From Vitrella brassicaformis (lineage: Eukaryota; Sar; Vitrellaceae): 64,000 nt of DNA. Positions 9,723 through 19,674 of this stretch are shown here, in pieces. The position numbers and the translations under genes are program-made. Under the pieces are notes generated by a model. The model worked only from the letters and a program-made list of their open reading frames with translations, made no database searches and had not been told where the DNA came from. Each line of letters opens with the position of its first letter. Within the stretch, counting starts at the first letter, position 1. Location of the stretch: positions 78,341 to 142,340 of the forward strand of contig CDMY01000850.1 in NCBI GenBank assembly GCA_001179505.1, given 5' to 3'.

Positions 9723-11604
9723 TCAACCTGCATACATCACAGCCATGACGCTCACAATGAGTGCGTGTATGTCGCGCTGATCTAGCTCATCCCCTGCCCC
9801 CTTCTCACCCTCTTCATCATCATGCTGCTGCTGCTGGCGGCCATCGCCATTGCCCTCTCCGTCGATGTCGCCATCCACATCTGCACACTCAAGACACGCA
9901 AACATACAAATGGGCCCAATCACACACACATGTATTCCACTCACCCTCATCGCTGTCGCCGTCATCAGCACCCTCATCATCATCCTCTGCACACACACAC
10001 ACACATACGAGTAGGACACCTAGCAAGGCGGGCTGGGCACCGCACACAGACCACTTACCCTCACCACTATCGCCATCGTCGCCATCCGCACCCTCCTCTG
10101 CACACCACCACACGCACACCGATTCATCCGACCGACACACCGAGATGGCCGCGGCCGCCTGCACACTCACCCTCATCAGCGACTTCCTGCTGGTTGGCCA
10201 CCATATCTGCGATGGTGCTGCCCAGCGGGCCGCGCATCAGAGGGGCGGTGGTCGGTCGGCAGTCCTTGAAGGCATCCGATGCATCACCCACTGGCGACTC
10301 GGTGGTGAAGGCAAACACAGCCACTGCATTCAGCGACACAGCACACGTCAAAGGATGGCTCAATCACCAGAGGATCTTTGACCCCTTTCTAACCTATGGT
10401 CGTGCCGGCCCAGGTGGCGAGAGTGACACACGCGACGAATGGGCCGTCGAACGGCGTCAGCAGCAGATGCCGAAGCTCTTCAGGGGGATCCACATCGTCA
10501 CACTTGCCCGCCATGATGGCGGTGCATCGGTTGGGGGTGGGGCGACTGGTTGAGGAGGCCGTCCAGCACACCGCCGTGAGCATGACTGAGGAGACCAACA
10601 CATAACAGAGGGAAGAGACCTGATAGATGGCTCGATGTGTGTCTGTCTAAGTGTCGTGTGCCCTGCGTACCGGTCCACGTCAACGCAAAGAGTGCACCCT
10701 TCATTGGCCATCGGAGAGGTCAGGATGACCCTCATGACGAACGCCGACGCCGAGGCATTAGTGAGCGCCGCACCACCGGCCGTCCAGCTGCCCCCCTGCC
10801 GGCGGATTGTAGATCTGACGGGCGGGCTGTCGTCGATGGTGTGTGTGTGGTATGGGTGGGTGGGGGGAGGGGCGGGTTGATGTCCAGCTCGAAGCCCGGC
10901 TCGTCCTTGAGGGCACGCACACCGCCGCCCGGCTGGTCGAACAGCTCAAAACGGCCCAACTGGCCGCCGAAGTTGACGTGTCGGCCGACCATCTTCCACA
11001 GCGCAATCACACGCGCATCGGCCAAATACGCCTACACAGACACCACACGACAGACAGACAGACAGACAGACAGACAGATGAGTGCCACTCGCCCCGCCCC
11101 TCGCTCATCTGCCCACCTGTTTGCTATCGTGGCGCGCACAATCCGCCACAGCCAGTGTGATCGGCAGCTGACAGCAGCCGCGCTGAGCCGCCAACTTCAG
11201 CGCATCGGTCACCTCTGGTCCACTGCTGCGTATCCACCAGCCAGATGGCCTTCAGCAGCAGAGGCCGGTCCAGCTGAGCGTCGAATGCGATGATGGTGTG
11301 CAGCCCCTTGGCCACCAGGCAGCGATTGAGTCGGCTGCTCAGGACGGCGGCCGAGAAGTCGACTTCATAGAGGAAGTGGGCCGTGACTCTGAGGCTGCCG
11401 ACCTCCGACCGGCTGCACACATACACAGATGGCACAACACACCCAAACACACACACAGCTGTCAACTGCCGCTCCCCCTCCCTCATTGATTCGTGTGTGG
11501 TTTGCATACGTGTGGAGGGCATCTCTGTCGTCTTTGTGAAGGAAGTCCAGTGTGTGGTCGTCGATAACGGCACCATGGCGGTCCGCAGTGTGGTTGTTGC
11601 CCAT
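9723..11604 (-). pseudogene. Paralogue of the gene at 43632, with three frameshifts and three acidic cassette exons
   Basis: Family unknown. Start codon at 11604 (MGNNHTADRHG). Blocks match the copy at 43632: DFLHKDDRDALHT, VDFSAAVLSSRL, LLLKAIWLVDTQQW, LPITLAVAD, LTNASASAFVMR, LLLTPFDGPFVA and SPVGDASDAF. Frame is broken three times against the other copy: one extra base near 11201-11222, one shift in the C-rich run at about 10856-10877, and a 5-base loss near 10528-10544. Downstream of the homology come three short acidic exons (rich in D, E and G), each bounded by phase-1 introns, then GT TGA, which gives an in-phase stop at 9723-9725. The intact 3' exon phases show it decayed recently or that some shifts are sequence errors. 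It lies between duplicated promoter fragments. Confidence 0.65.
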
Positions 11605-11824
11605 CTCGCCCTCTACGCTCCCGCCGGGCGGATCAGCTTCACACTCATGTCATCGATGAAATCGATGGTTTTTTGATTGTCGAACAGGAGCAAGAGATGA
11701 ATCAGATGCACTGATCTCGTCGTTACCGATGGGGACTTCGAACAGGGCTGGGGCGTGAAACCCTGAACAACGTCGAAACCCTGAACAACGTCGAAAAACA
11801 GCTCCTCACTTACACATCATCGCT
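11605..11824. promoter_or_regulatory. Divergent gap between the paralogue copy and the IQ-motif gene
   Basis: The right copies of the duplicated promoter blocks are here (11696-11735 and 11753 onward), including the tandem 18-base element GAAACCCTGAACAACGTC at 11757-11774 and 11775-11792. Telo-box-like AAACCCT forms its core. Confidence 0.5.
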
Positions 11825-11943
11825 ATGCCGTCTTCTGCGGCCCCTCCCCTAAGCAAATCAAAACCCGCCGTCCGCAGGCCCATCAACGTCCCCTCTCGCA
11901 CGGGCCACACAGGCCCCAACACGCAGCCTGACAGACCGGGATG
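11753..11943 (+). repeat. Direct repeat, right copy (intact gene)
   Basis: Pairs with 8935-9119 about 2.8 kb upstream in the same orientation. Here it continues into the full IQ-motif gene. Confidence 0.9.
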
Positions 11944-14390
11944 GCGGTTTTCATCCATCGTCGCCCCGCACCATGCCCCTGAGGCAGCTGCTCCACCCGA
12001 ATCCGGCCCCTACACCTCACAGAACACGCCCCCCCAGCCACAACAGCATTCCGGGGAGCATCCTCCCTCAGCGGCTCCGGACATGGCCGCGAAGGCTGGC
12101 GAAGGGAAAGCAGCCATGGGGCCGCCTTCAGAGTGCCGGCCACGCAGCCCACCCAGCCCTCACAGGAGCCCTCGCCTTGGCAGTCCTGTGCAGGAGTGGA
12201 TCAAGAGTGTGCATGAGCTGGAGAGGGCAGGGCAGCCGCATCTCGAGGATTACTATGCTGTGTCGCTGCCTAAGGAGTCTGACGCCAAGCCCAAGATCAA
12301 TGGGATTGTGTCGGAGCTGCAGAGAGCCACAGAGAGCGCTGCAAGGCAAAGCAGGAGGGAGAGAAGACAGCTGCACTCTGCATCTGATGAGAGGAAGAGA
12401 CAATCGCACGTCGGCGGTCGACAGAGCAGGGGGGCGACTCGTGGCAGCAGCAGAGTGGAGAGGGAGATGAGGCTGCCAATCCTGCAGCAGCATGACCTGT
12501 CAGCCCCGGGCCCTCTGCCAGTTATCGGCGAGGAGTCGCCAGCTGTGCTGCAGTCGGAGATGCACATCCGGTACTATCATTACAAGGACGAAGAACACTA
12601 TTCCCCGAGACGGCAGCAGGTTGGGCACACCAGCGTGTCACCCCAGACACACAAGCAAGAGCTGCCGCGGATATCGACCACGAAACCGGCAACACGCTCA
12701 CCTGCCGATCGCGCGAGAAACCCTTACACCGCCACCGTGGTGCCCCCCCCGGAGCTGCCGAGGCCGAGGACAAAATGCCCCCCTCCCCACACCAACAGAG
12801 GCCACAAGACTGCCAGGGCAGAGCCACTGCCCCTGTTGCTGCAGCGGAGCCCTCTTGCGAAGTCTCTTGTCCAAGAAATGTACGAGCAGAAGGGCCGAGC
12901 TGAGCTGTGGAAGAAACTGGAGCAGGAGACGGCCCACAAGAAGGGCATGAAGGGGGTGCTGCTGGTGGAGCTGAGCATGCCTGAAGGGGGCGGGGAGGAC
13001 CTCAGCAGCAGTGGCCGGCCTGGGAGCCGGTATGTGGTTGAGCTGAGGGTGATGACGGGAGGTGGCGGGGCGAGGTTCAGAGGGCACCTGGGGTCCATGT
13101 CTGCAAGGGGGGAGGATGACGCGAGGAGGAGGACACGTCAGGTGGCGGTCGTGCCACTGTTTGAGGTGACTGCAGCAGCATGCACACACATGAACAGAGA
13201 GAATCACAGGCTCTTCTCGTTGTCTGCAGGGTCCCTCTTCTGAGCGGGTGTCTCTGCACCCATTCCACGTTGACGACATCCACTCCGAGTCCCTCAGCGT
13301 GTCCCTCATGCAAGTGTCATCCCCCCACTCCACACGCACAGCGGCACCCAGCCAGAGCCAGCACTCCCGATCCTCGCCAAACCTCTTCCCGTCAGGCGAG
13401 CAACAGGGCCCCACTGTGATCCACTCGCGGCACATCCCCCTGCAGCAGATCGTCACCCACCCCCCACGAGCCAAGCCCATCGAGGGCGCACTCACCAACC
13501 CCAGCCCGCCGTTCTTCGCGCTGCCCTTCCGGCTGGGATTCTTCTCGGAGGCTGCGTGGAAAGATGTAGAAGACAGGATGAGCGCCGGGGAGACATTGGA
13601 CCCGTTTGAGGGGTTGGGTGAGTCGATCAAGGGTGAGAGGGAGAGTGTGCTGCCCCGCCGGCCGTCGGCACGCAAGTCTGTGGCGGCCCCACAGCCACCC
13701 CCGTCAGCGAGAAGACGGTCATACAAGCCGAGAACGAAGCTGCACCATCGAGGTGATGACGCTGGCGCGCCACCGAGTATCGCACCGCCTCCTGAGAGAA
13801 TGGGGAAAGGGGAGGTTAGCAAGGCGTCTGCTGGGCTGAAGAAGAGGCGGCAGCTGAAGGTGGTCAAGTATGAGGACAACCGGAACGACCAAATCGGGGA
13901 GGCCCCTCGGTCGCATGCCGACACGGAGACACTGCCCATCCGCGATGGAGAAGACGACGAGACGCCGCCGCCAGAAGCCGTGGTCGCATCTGAGGTGCTG
14001 GGCGAGATCTGCAGGAGGGCCACAGGCGATTTTGAGAAGATGGCCGAGGAGACGGAGGCAGTGCCAGCGCATCAGCAGGAGCCCCCCCACTCCCGTCAAC
14101 CAGACAATGACAATGACAATGACGACAATTCCCCCCAGCAATTGTTCGACGACGGCATGGACGACATCTTCGTGGTGCTCGAGTGCGCCATAAAGCTGCA
14201 GGCCTTTGCCCGTGCTGCTTTGGCAAGGAAGCGGTTTCGCAAGCTGAGGAGGGCGATGCAGGTGATGGCTGCGTTGAGGATACAGCGGAGATGGCTGACG
14301 AAGAAGAGGCGGGAGCATGGAGGCGGTGAGGATGATGGCGGGACTGTGGTGGTGGACGAGAAAATTGTTGCGGGCGGTGGATCAGCTTGA
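11825..14390 (+). CDS. IQ-motif (calmodulin-binding type) protein, largely disordered, 833 aa
   Basis: Two exons, 11825-13165 and 13230-14390, joined in phase 0 and summing to 834 codons with the stop. Most of the protein is Pro/Ser/Arg-rich and probably disordered. A short amphipathic block SPVQEWIKSVHELERAGQPH lies near residue 120, and a longer ordered-looking patch ALPFRLGFFSEAAWKDVEDRM near residue 540. At the C-terminus two helices match the IQ consensus IQxxxRxxxxR: AIKLQAFARAALARKRFRKL and ALRIQRRWLTKKRR. IQ motifs bind calmodulin or myosin-type light chains, so a calcium-linked scaffold role is plausible; the partner is unknown. The first 39 codons are duplicated at 9001. Confidence 0.82.
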
Positions 14391-15828
14391 TGATGCAGGA
14401 GGCGGCAGGGAGGGAGGGATTTGCTGTGGGTGGGTGGGTTTGTGTGTGGGGAGACTGTCTGTCGGTAGGTCTGTCCATTTTGCGCATCAGTGACATTCAT
14501 TGGTTGGGTTGGCTACTTGCAGACCTTCTGCGTATGCGTGTGTGTCGTGTCGACTTGCATCCATTCCATTCAATGAATGAATCGCTCCGGAGGTCTTTTG
14601 GACAGTCATTGGTCGACCGACCAGCCAGCCAGCCAGCCAGCCATGGGAGTGAGTAGTGTACATCCATCCATTCATCCATCCAGTCAAGCCATCCTCCCCA
14701 TGATACAGCCACACCAGGCAGACAGACAGACAGTCAGACCATCCGTATCTCTACACCTCACCACACACACACACACACACAAGGCATCCAGTCATTCGGG
14801 CAGTCGACGGCCACTCCACCCCGACAGCCCGTCGGTCAAGAAAATTAGAAGGGGTTCGGTTGCTGCAGCTTCCGATCACCTCCCCACTTTCTTGCGCCTC
14901 GACCGACGGAGTGGCACCGCCCGCCCGCCCACATCCACAGATTGTCATGGGTAGTAGGTGAAATGTAATGTAGGTGTGTATAAAGGAGGGCAGTCATGCA
15001 GGCGGGCAGTAAGGCTCATTGTAGGTGGCATCGCCGGCCAACTGTCTGTGTGTGCGTGTGCGCGTTCCTCTACACTGCGTCGTGAGCAATACCGTGATGG
15101 TGGTGGTGGTGCGTAATGTGTGTTGTATATGTGAATGTGTGTGGGTGTCCGTCTCTCTCTGTGCTCTGTGTATCGCTGTGTAAATCTGGAAAAACGCCAT
15201 GACTAGTTAGTCACGCGCGCACACCATACACCAACACACCCATCCATCCATCCATTCAGCCATGTGTACCAGCCAGTCGTCCGAGAGAGAGAGAGCACGG
15301 GAGTGAGGGCGCGAGCTGTACATCCGCTTATCCATCCATCCATCCAGCCATCGAGAAATAAAGGTTGGCAGGCAGGCAGACACACACGGCACGGCATGGC
15401 ATGGCACGGCACAGCGTGCATCACATCGTGCGATTGGCACTCTGTCTGTCTGTCACTGGGAGTCGGGCATTGGGCTACGGAGCCGACAGCCAGGGGAGGG
15501 GAGGGGAGGTGCCAGGGATTCATTCATAGGCTACGTACGGCTCACCCATGGCATGAATGCATCCATTCAATGCACCACGTAGGAAATAAAATAAAGGAGG
15601 CATTCATCGAAATGTACCCACCCACTGCAAACAGACAAACAAACATCCCTCTGGTTGGTTGGAAAACAAACAGCCACACCCACACGCGACACCCACACCA
15701 CACGCCCAGTCGACTAACATCGACCAGCCGATGAGTGGGTGCGGTGCATTTGCTCATGACGCATGGGGACCATGGATGTAGGTCACGTGTGTGCACATCG
15801 TAGTATGAGTATGTGGTGTGGTGTGTGT
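14391..15828. other. Convergent intergenic region, no gene seen
   Basis: About 1.4 kb between two 3' ends. It contains (CAGC)n near 14620-14640, (CATC)n at several places, (CA)n near 14762-14780 and GGCAC/GGCAT repeats near 15386-15412. No supported coding or RNA gene. Confidence 0.6.
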
Positions 15829-17290
15829 TTAGAAGTATGACCGGTCGTGGGGGACCAGCGAGATGACGCTGCCCTCCTTGATCGAGTAGTCGAACAACGT
15901 CCACTGCACACAAGCCAACACACACGCACAGAGGGAGAGGGGGGAGAGAGAAGGAATGACCGACAAACTCACTCAGCGTGGTGTCCGAGTGTGCATAACA
16001 TACCTGGAGGTTGAGCGGCATGCCGTGGAAGAGGAGGCGTATCTCCCCCCCGCGGGTGCCCCGCTTGGCGTTCACCATGTGCTGCAACTCCTTGATAGTC
16101 ATCTCCTCGTGCACCCTAGTCATATATATACCAAACACACACACACAGCACTGTGTGGCGCGTGTACGTCTGTGGTGTGGTTGGTGTCTGGCCAGGTACT
16201 TGAATGGTCCGAGGGGTGGTCCCTTGGAAGGTTTGACGCTCACGGTGAACTCCTGCCCCTCAACGCTTCCAGCACTAGCACCGCCCTTAGCCTTGCCCTT
16301 GGCTGCACAATGACGGGCGGTGCGCGCACAGACAGAAGGAAAAGCGGGGGGGTGAAGGAATCCATGTGATTGATGGGCATGTGTGTGTATGTGTGAGATG
16401 AGATGGTCAACCCACCTACCTTTGGGTTTGGCGGCAGCAGCCTTGGCCTTAGCCTTGCCCTTGGGCTTGGCAGCAGCAGCACCTGCAACCACACACACAA
16501 CAACACACAACAAGGGCGAGCAGAACACGCTCATGTGCGCGTGGATGTGTCCATTGTGTGTTCGTGTGTGTCGGTGGGTTGGGCAGTGCAGTGTACCGGT
16601 AGGTTTCTTAGCGATGGGTTTCTTGACGGCCGCACCACTCTTGGCTTTGGCCTTGGCCTGCACCGCACGAGCCTTCGCCTTCGCCTTGGCCTTGGGGACC
16701 GCAGCAGCAGCAGCCGCAGCCTCGCCAGCCTACACACACACAGCGCACACAAAATTTGCAGATGAACACACACGGTCAGGATGCCCTCCACGCTTTTCTG
16801 TAGCGTACCTCGCCCTTGGGCGGAGCAGACGGCGTCGGTAGGTAACGAGCAGGCACCGCACGAGCACGCTTGCCTGCACCAGAGGGAAAACACACCAACA
16901 CACCAACACATATAACACATAAGAGAGAGGCTGAATGAGGCATCCTGTCCCATCCCATCCATCCATTGCCAGAATGCACTTGCACCACCATCCTCCGATG
17001 CATCCATCCCCGCCCTCCCCGCCCTGCCCGCCTCCCATCTGCCCCTCCAACTCACCTGGGGTACGATGGGCAGCGAGGTTGGCCTTGCCCTTGCTGACGC
17101 GACGCACCTTGGCCTTGGCTTTGGCCTTGCCGGCAGCAGCAACCTTGGCCTTGGCCTTGGCAGCCGGGCCCTTCTTAGGCGCGGCCTCCTTCTTCTTGAC
17201 TATGTCCTTCTTGACCACCTTCTCGGCACTCTTGCCCGCCGCTCGCTTGGGCCTGGCGGCCACCGCTGCGCTCTGCTTCTTGGGCGCCAT
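15829..17290 (-). CDS. Ala/Lys-rich histone-tail-like protein with a C-terminal ubiquitin-like fold, 261 aa
   Basis: Seven exons on the minus strand: 17290-17056, 16873-16809, 16729-16597, 16482-16420, 16302-16200, 16115-16004 and 15903-15829. They sum to 262 codons including the stop, with all phases matching. Residues 1 to about 180 are Ala, Lys and Pro (MAPKKQSAAVAARPKR..., KAKAKAK, KKPIAKKP), like histone H1 tails or the HU-like basic proteins of alveolate nuclei. The last about 80 residues read as a beta-grasp fold: EFTVSVKP, PFKVHEEMTIKELQHMV, EIRLLFHGMPLNLQ, WTLFDYSIKEGSVISLV. There is no C-terminal diglycine (it ends HDRSYF), so it cannot be conjugated like ubiquitin. Probably nuclear and DNA-binding; the pairing of these parts is unusual. 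Confidence 0.82.
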
Positions 17291-17429
17291 GACAAACCGA
17301 CAACAAAGCGATGGATGCTAAGCTAACGACACGCACAAACTGCCTTCAACCCGGGGAAACGATGCGAGATTGCGGATCGCCGGTCTCGACGCAAGCTCGT
17401 GGCAAGAGCGACAAAAGACCCTTGGCACG
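17291..17429. promoter_or_regulatory. Divergent promoter, 139 bases
   Basis: Lies between the AK-rich/Ubl gene and a coiled-coil gene. It contains near-matches to the shared element (GATGCGAGATTGC and GCAAGCTCGTGG) but not the exact GCGAGCT core. Confidence 0.4.
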
Positions 17430-19485
17430 ATGCAGGCGACGACGTTTGCCACGCCAGCCGCAGCAGCGGGTTCGGTTGGTTCGTCTGGTGGCCCAGTTCC
17501 CGCGGCGTTCATCTCACCGCCTCCCGCTGCGGCCACGACGTCTGCCTACCCCTTGAACCCCTTCACACAACAGACTGCGTAGGTCGCTGTGACCGGCAGA
17601 GAGGCCGTCTTGTCTCGTGACGGTGGAATGGATCATGGTTTTTGTTTGTCTGCGAATGACTGACTGTGCATGTTTGTGTGTGACGGTGTCTCCCTCTCTC
17701 CGTATCGTATCGTATCGTATCCTATCGTATCGGTGTGTTGTGTTGCGTTGTGTTGTGTTGTGTGTGCAGGAGTGATCCTTTCGCCCAGCAGCTGCCTGGA
17801 TGGGCCGCGGCCAACCACGAGATCATGCAACTCACAGATCTGGTATTGGAGAACAATCAAATCGCCGTCTCTCTCCATTCTCTCTCTCTGTTCCTCTCTT
17901 TCCGCCTCTTTGTGTCGTCGTTCTCGTGCAGTATCAGCAGCAGTTGGCGGAGCTCAATGCCGCACACAGCCTCCTGCTCGTGAGCTCCCAAGGACACTGA
18001 AATGCACGTACCTAATTCTCTGTTTGTAATGCTTTTGTCTGTCTGTTTGTCTGTTTGTCTCGTTCTTTCTTGTGAGTGCAGGAGGACCAGGAGAGATTGG
18101 CTGCCCTGCTGGCGCCCTACCTGTCGGAGGACGGTAAGGTGCTCGCACCACCGGATGAGAACGTCATGCTGCTCAAACAGGTAGGTAGGTACACAGAGAA
18201 GCTTATGCGTGCTGGGTTGGTTGGTGGGCTGATTTGATTGATGTGGTGCACTGCATGTCATGTGTCTCACCTCACCTCCTGCTGTGGACCGACAGGGGCT
18301 GGATCTCCGTCTGATCGAGTTTGAGGAGGACTGCCGGCGCATACAGCAGACAGAGCGCCGGCTGCAGCGCAAGATCGAGGACTGCACCGTCAACTATGAA
18401 GCCAACCTGTTCGAGGCCCAGGGTGGGTGAGAAGACCCCGTATGTGCACCCATTTCCTCATGTGTCTCGGTTGATTCTCCCTTTGTATGTCTGTGTGTGT
18501 TTCGGCCGGTCAGAGTACGCCGAGAGCCGCCTCCTGGAGCAAGTGCGCGACCAGCAGCGCATCATACAGTGGGCATCGGAGAGAGACATACATGACATGA
18601 GAGGGAGACAAGTGTCTTTGCACATGTGTGTACGCCATGGATGGGTTATATGTCCTTATGTGTGTGTGTGTGCAGGTTGCAGCAGCGTGAGCTTGATGAG
18701 CTGCGGTTTCAGCGCGACCTCTACGCCGACGAGACCAAACGACTCAGACACATATGCAGATACGGCAACTGGACGCTTGACGGTACGTCAGTCAGGCACA
18801 CAATCACATCGAGCCGTGCATTCGGTTGTGCGTGTATCTGTGACGTTAGGTTATGGTGCGGGTGAGGGTGAGCCTCTGCCTTCACCCAGGACACTCCACA
18901 AGGCACTCGCAAAACAGAAAGCAGAGTCATCTGCCGACACAGATACACACGACACGATGCCATTGCTTCGGACAGATAAGTTCCTTTGTGACTTGTGTAC
19001 ACAGTGGGTGGATGCGCGAGATCCGCCACGAGAAGCGGAGAGCTGATGGCGGCGGTGGCTACTTCGACACCGACGACAACAATGCCCCCTCATTACCCGC
19101 CGAAGCCAGCGGCTCCGACAGAGAACGACAGTGACACCACCAGCACCACAGCACGAAACAACCAACAACTCATTCTCTCTCTCTGTCTGTGTGTGTCAGC
19201 CCGCGAGCCCCCCCACTGAAGGTGACGCCCCCAGAGGGTGCAGGAAAAGAGAAAGTCGTGTCGCCCGTGGCGGCCAAGGCCGGCAGGGAGAGGGAGAAGG
19301 AAAAGAAGGCCAAGCCGAAACTGAACCTCAAGGCGGCAGGTGAATGGGTGGAGGAGGAGGAGGAGGTGATGTTGTGGCCGGCTGATAGGGTGTCCTATGT
19401 GTGTTTGTTGTGTGTCTCTCTGCCAGCTGCTAAGGCGGGGACTTCGTCGTTTGCGAGCATGTTCAGCTTTGGCTCTCAGGCGTGA
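17430..19485 (+). CDS. Coiled-coil protein with Ala/Pro-rich head and FG-containing tail, about 325 aa
   Basis: Family not recognised. The start is ATG 17430. Exon cores follow in frame: a head with NPFTQQTA, then SDPFAQQLPGWAAANHEIMQL, YQQQLAELNAAHSLLL, EDQERLAALLAPYLSEDG, GLDLRLIEFEEDCRRIQQ, EYAESRLLEQVRDQQRII, LQQRELDELRFQRDLYADET, MREIRHEKRRADGGGGYF and a Lys-rich segment ending FASMFSFGSQA with stop TGA at 19485. The middle about 170 residues form a heptad-like coiled coil. The join near 18780-19007 (after NWTLDG) is the least certain; a donor at GTCAGT keeps frame. One FSFG tetrapeptide and NPF recall nucleoporin or endocytic proteins, too little to assign. Confidence 0.65.
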
Positions 19486-19674
19486 TCATAAATTGACAGA
19501 TGGATGTGGACATGTGCATTAGGAAGGAGACATGAGAGTTCGCATCTTTGTTAAGACAAAAGGCCGTGTCCGTCTTGTGACCTGTGAGACTCTCAACGCA
19601 ACTCAAGCCAACGACAACATGTGTATGCCCGCTCCCACCCCAACCCAACCCCCCCCATCCCCCATCCCCTTCCC

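Noticed and set aside
8893-11950. Transposon explanation for the duplicated blocks
   Set aside because: No transposase, terminal inverted repeats or reverse transcriptase seen; the repeats are copies of a gene's own 5' end and the enclosed gene keeps introns, which argues against retroposition.
12698-14023. Minus-strand open frame of 441 codons inside the IQ-motif gene
   Set aside because: Shadow of the plus-strand exons; no domain, low-complexity Ser/Pro composition and it crosses the plus-strand intron.
14391-15828. tRNA or small RNA gene in the convergent gap
   Set aside because: I looked for clover-leaf signs (GGTTCRANYC-type T arm) and saw none; the short palindromes are repeat-derived.
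17430-19485. Nucleoporin assignment for the coiled-coil gene because of an FSFG near the end
   Set aside because: Only one FG tetrapeptide and no family blocks; coiled coil alone is not enough.
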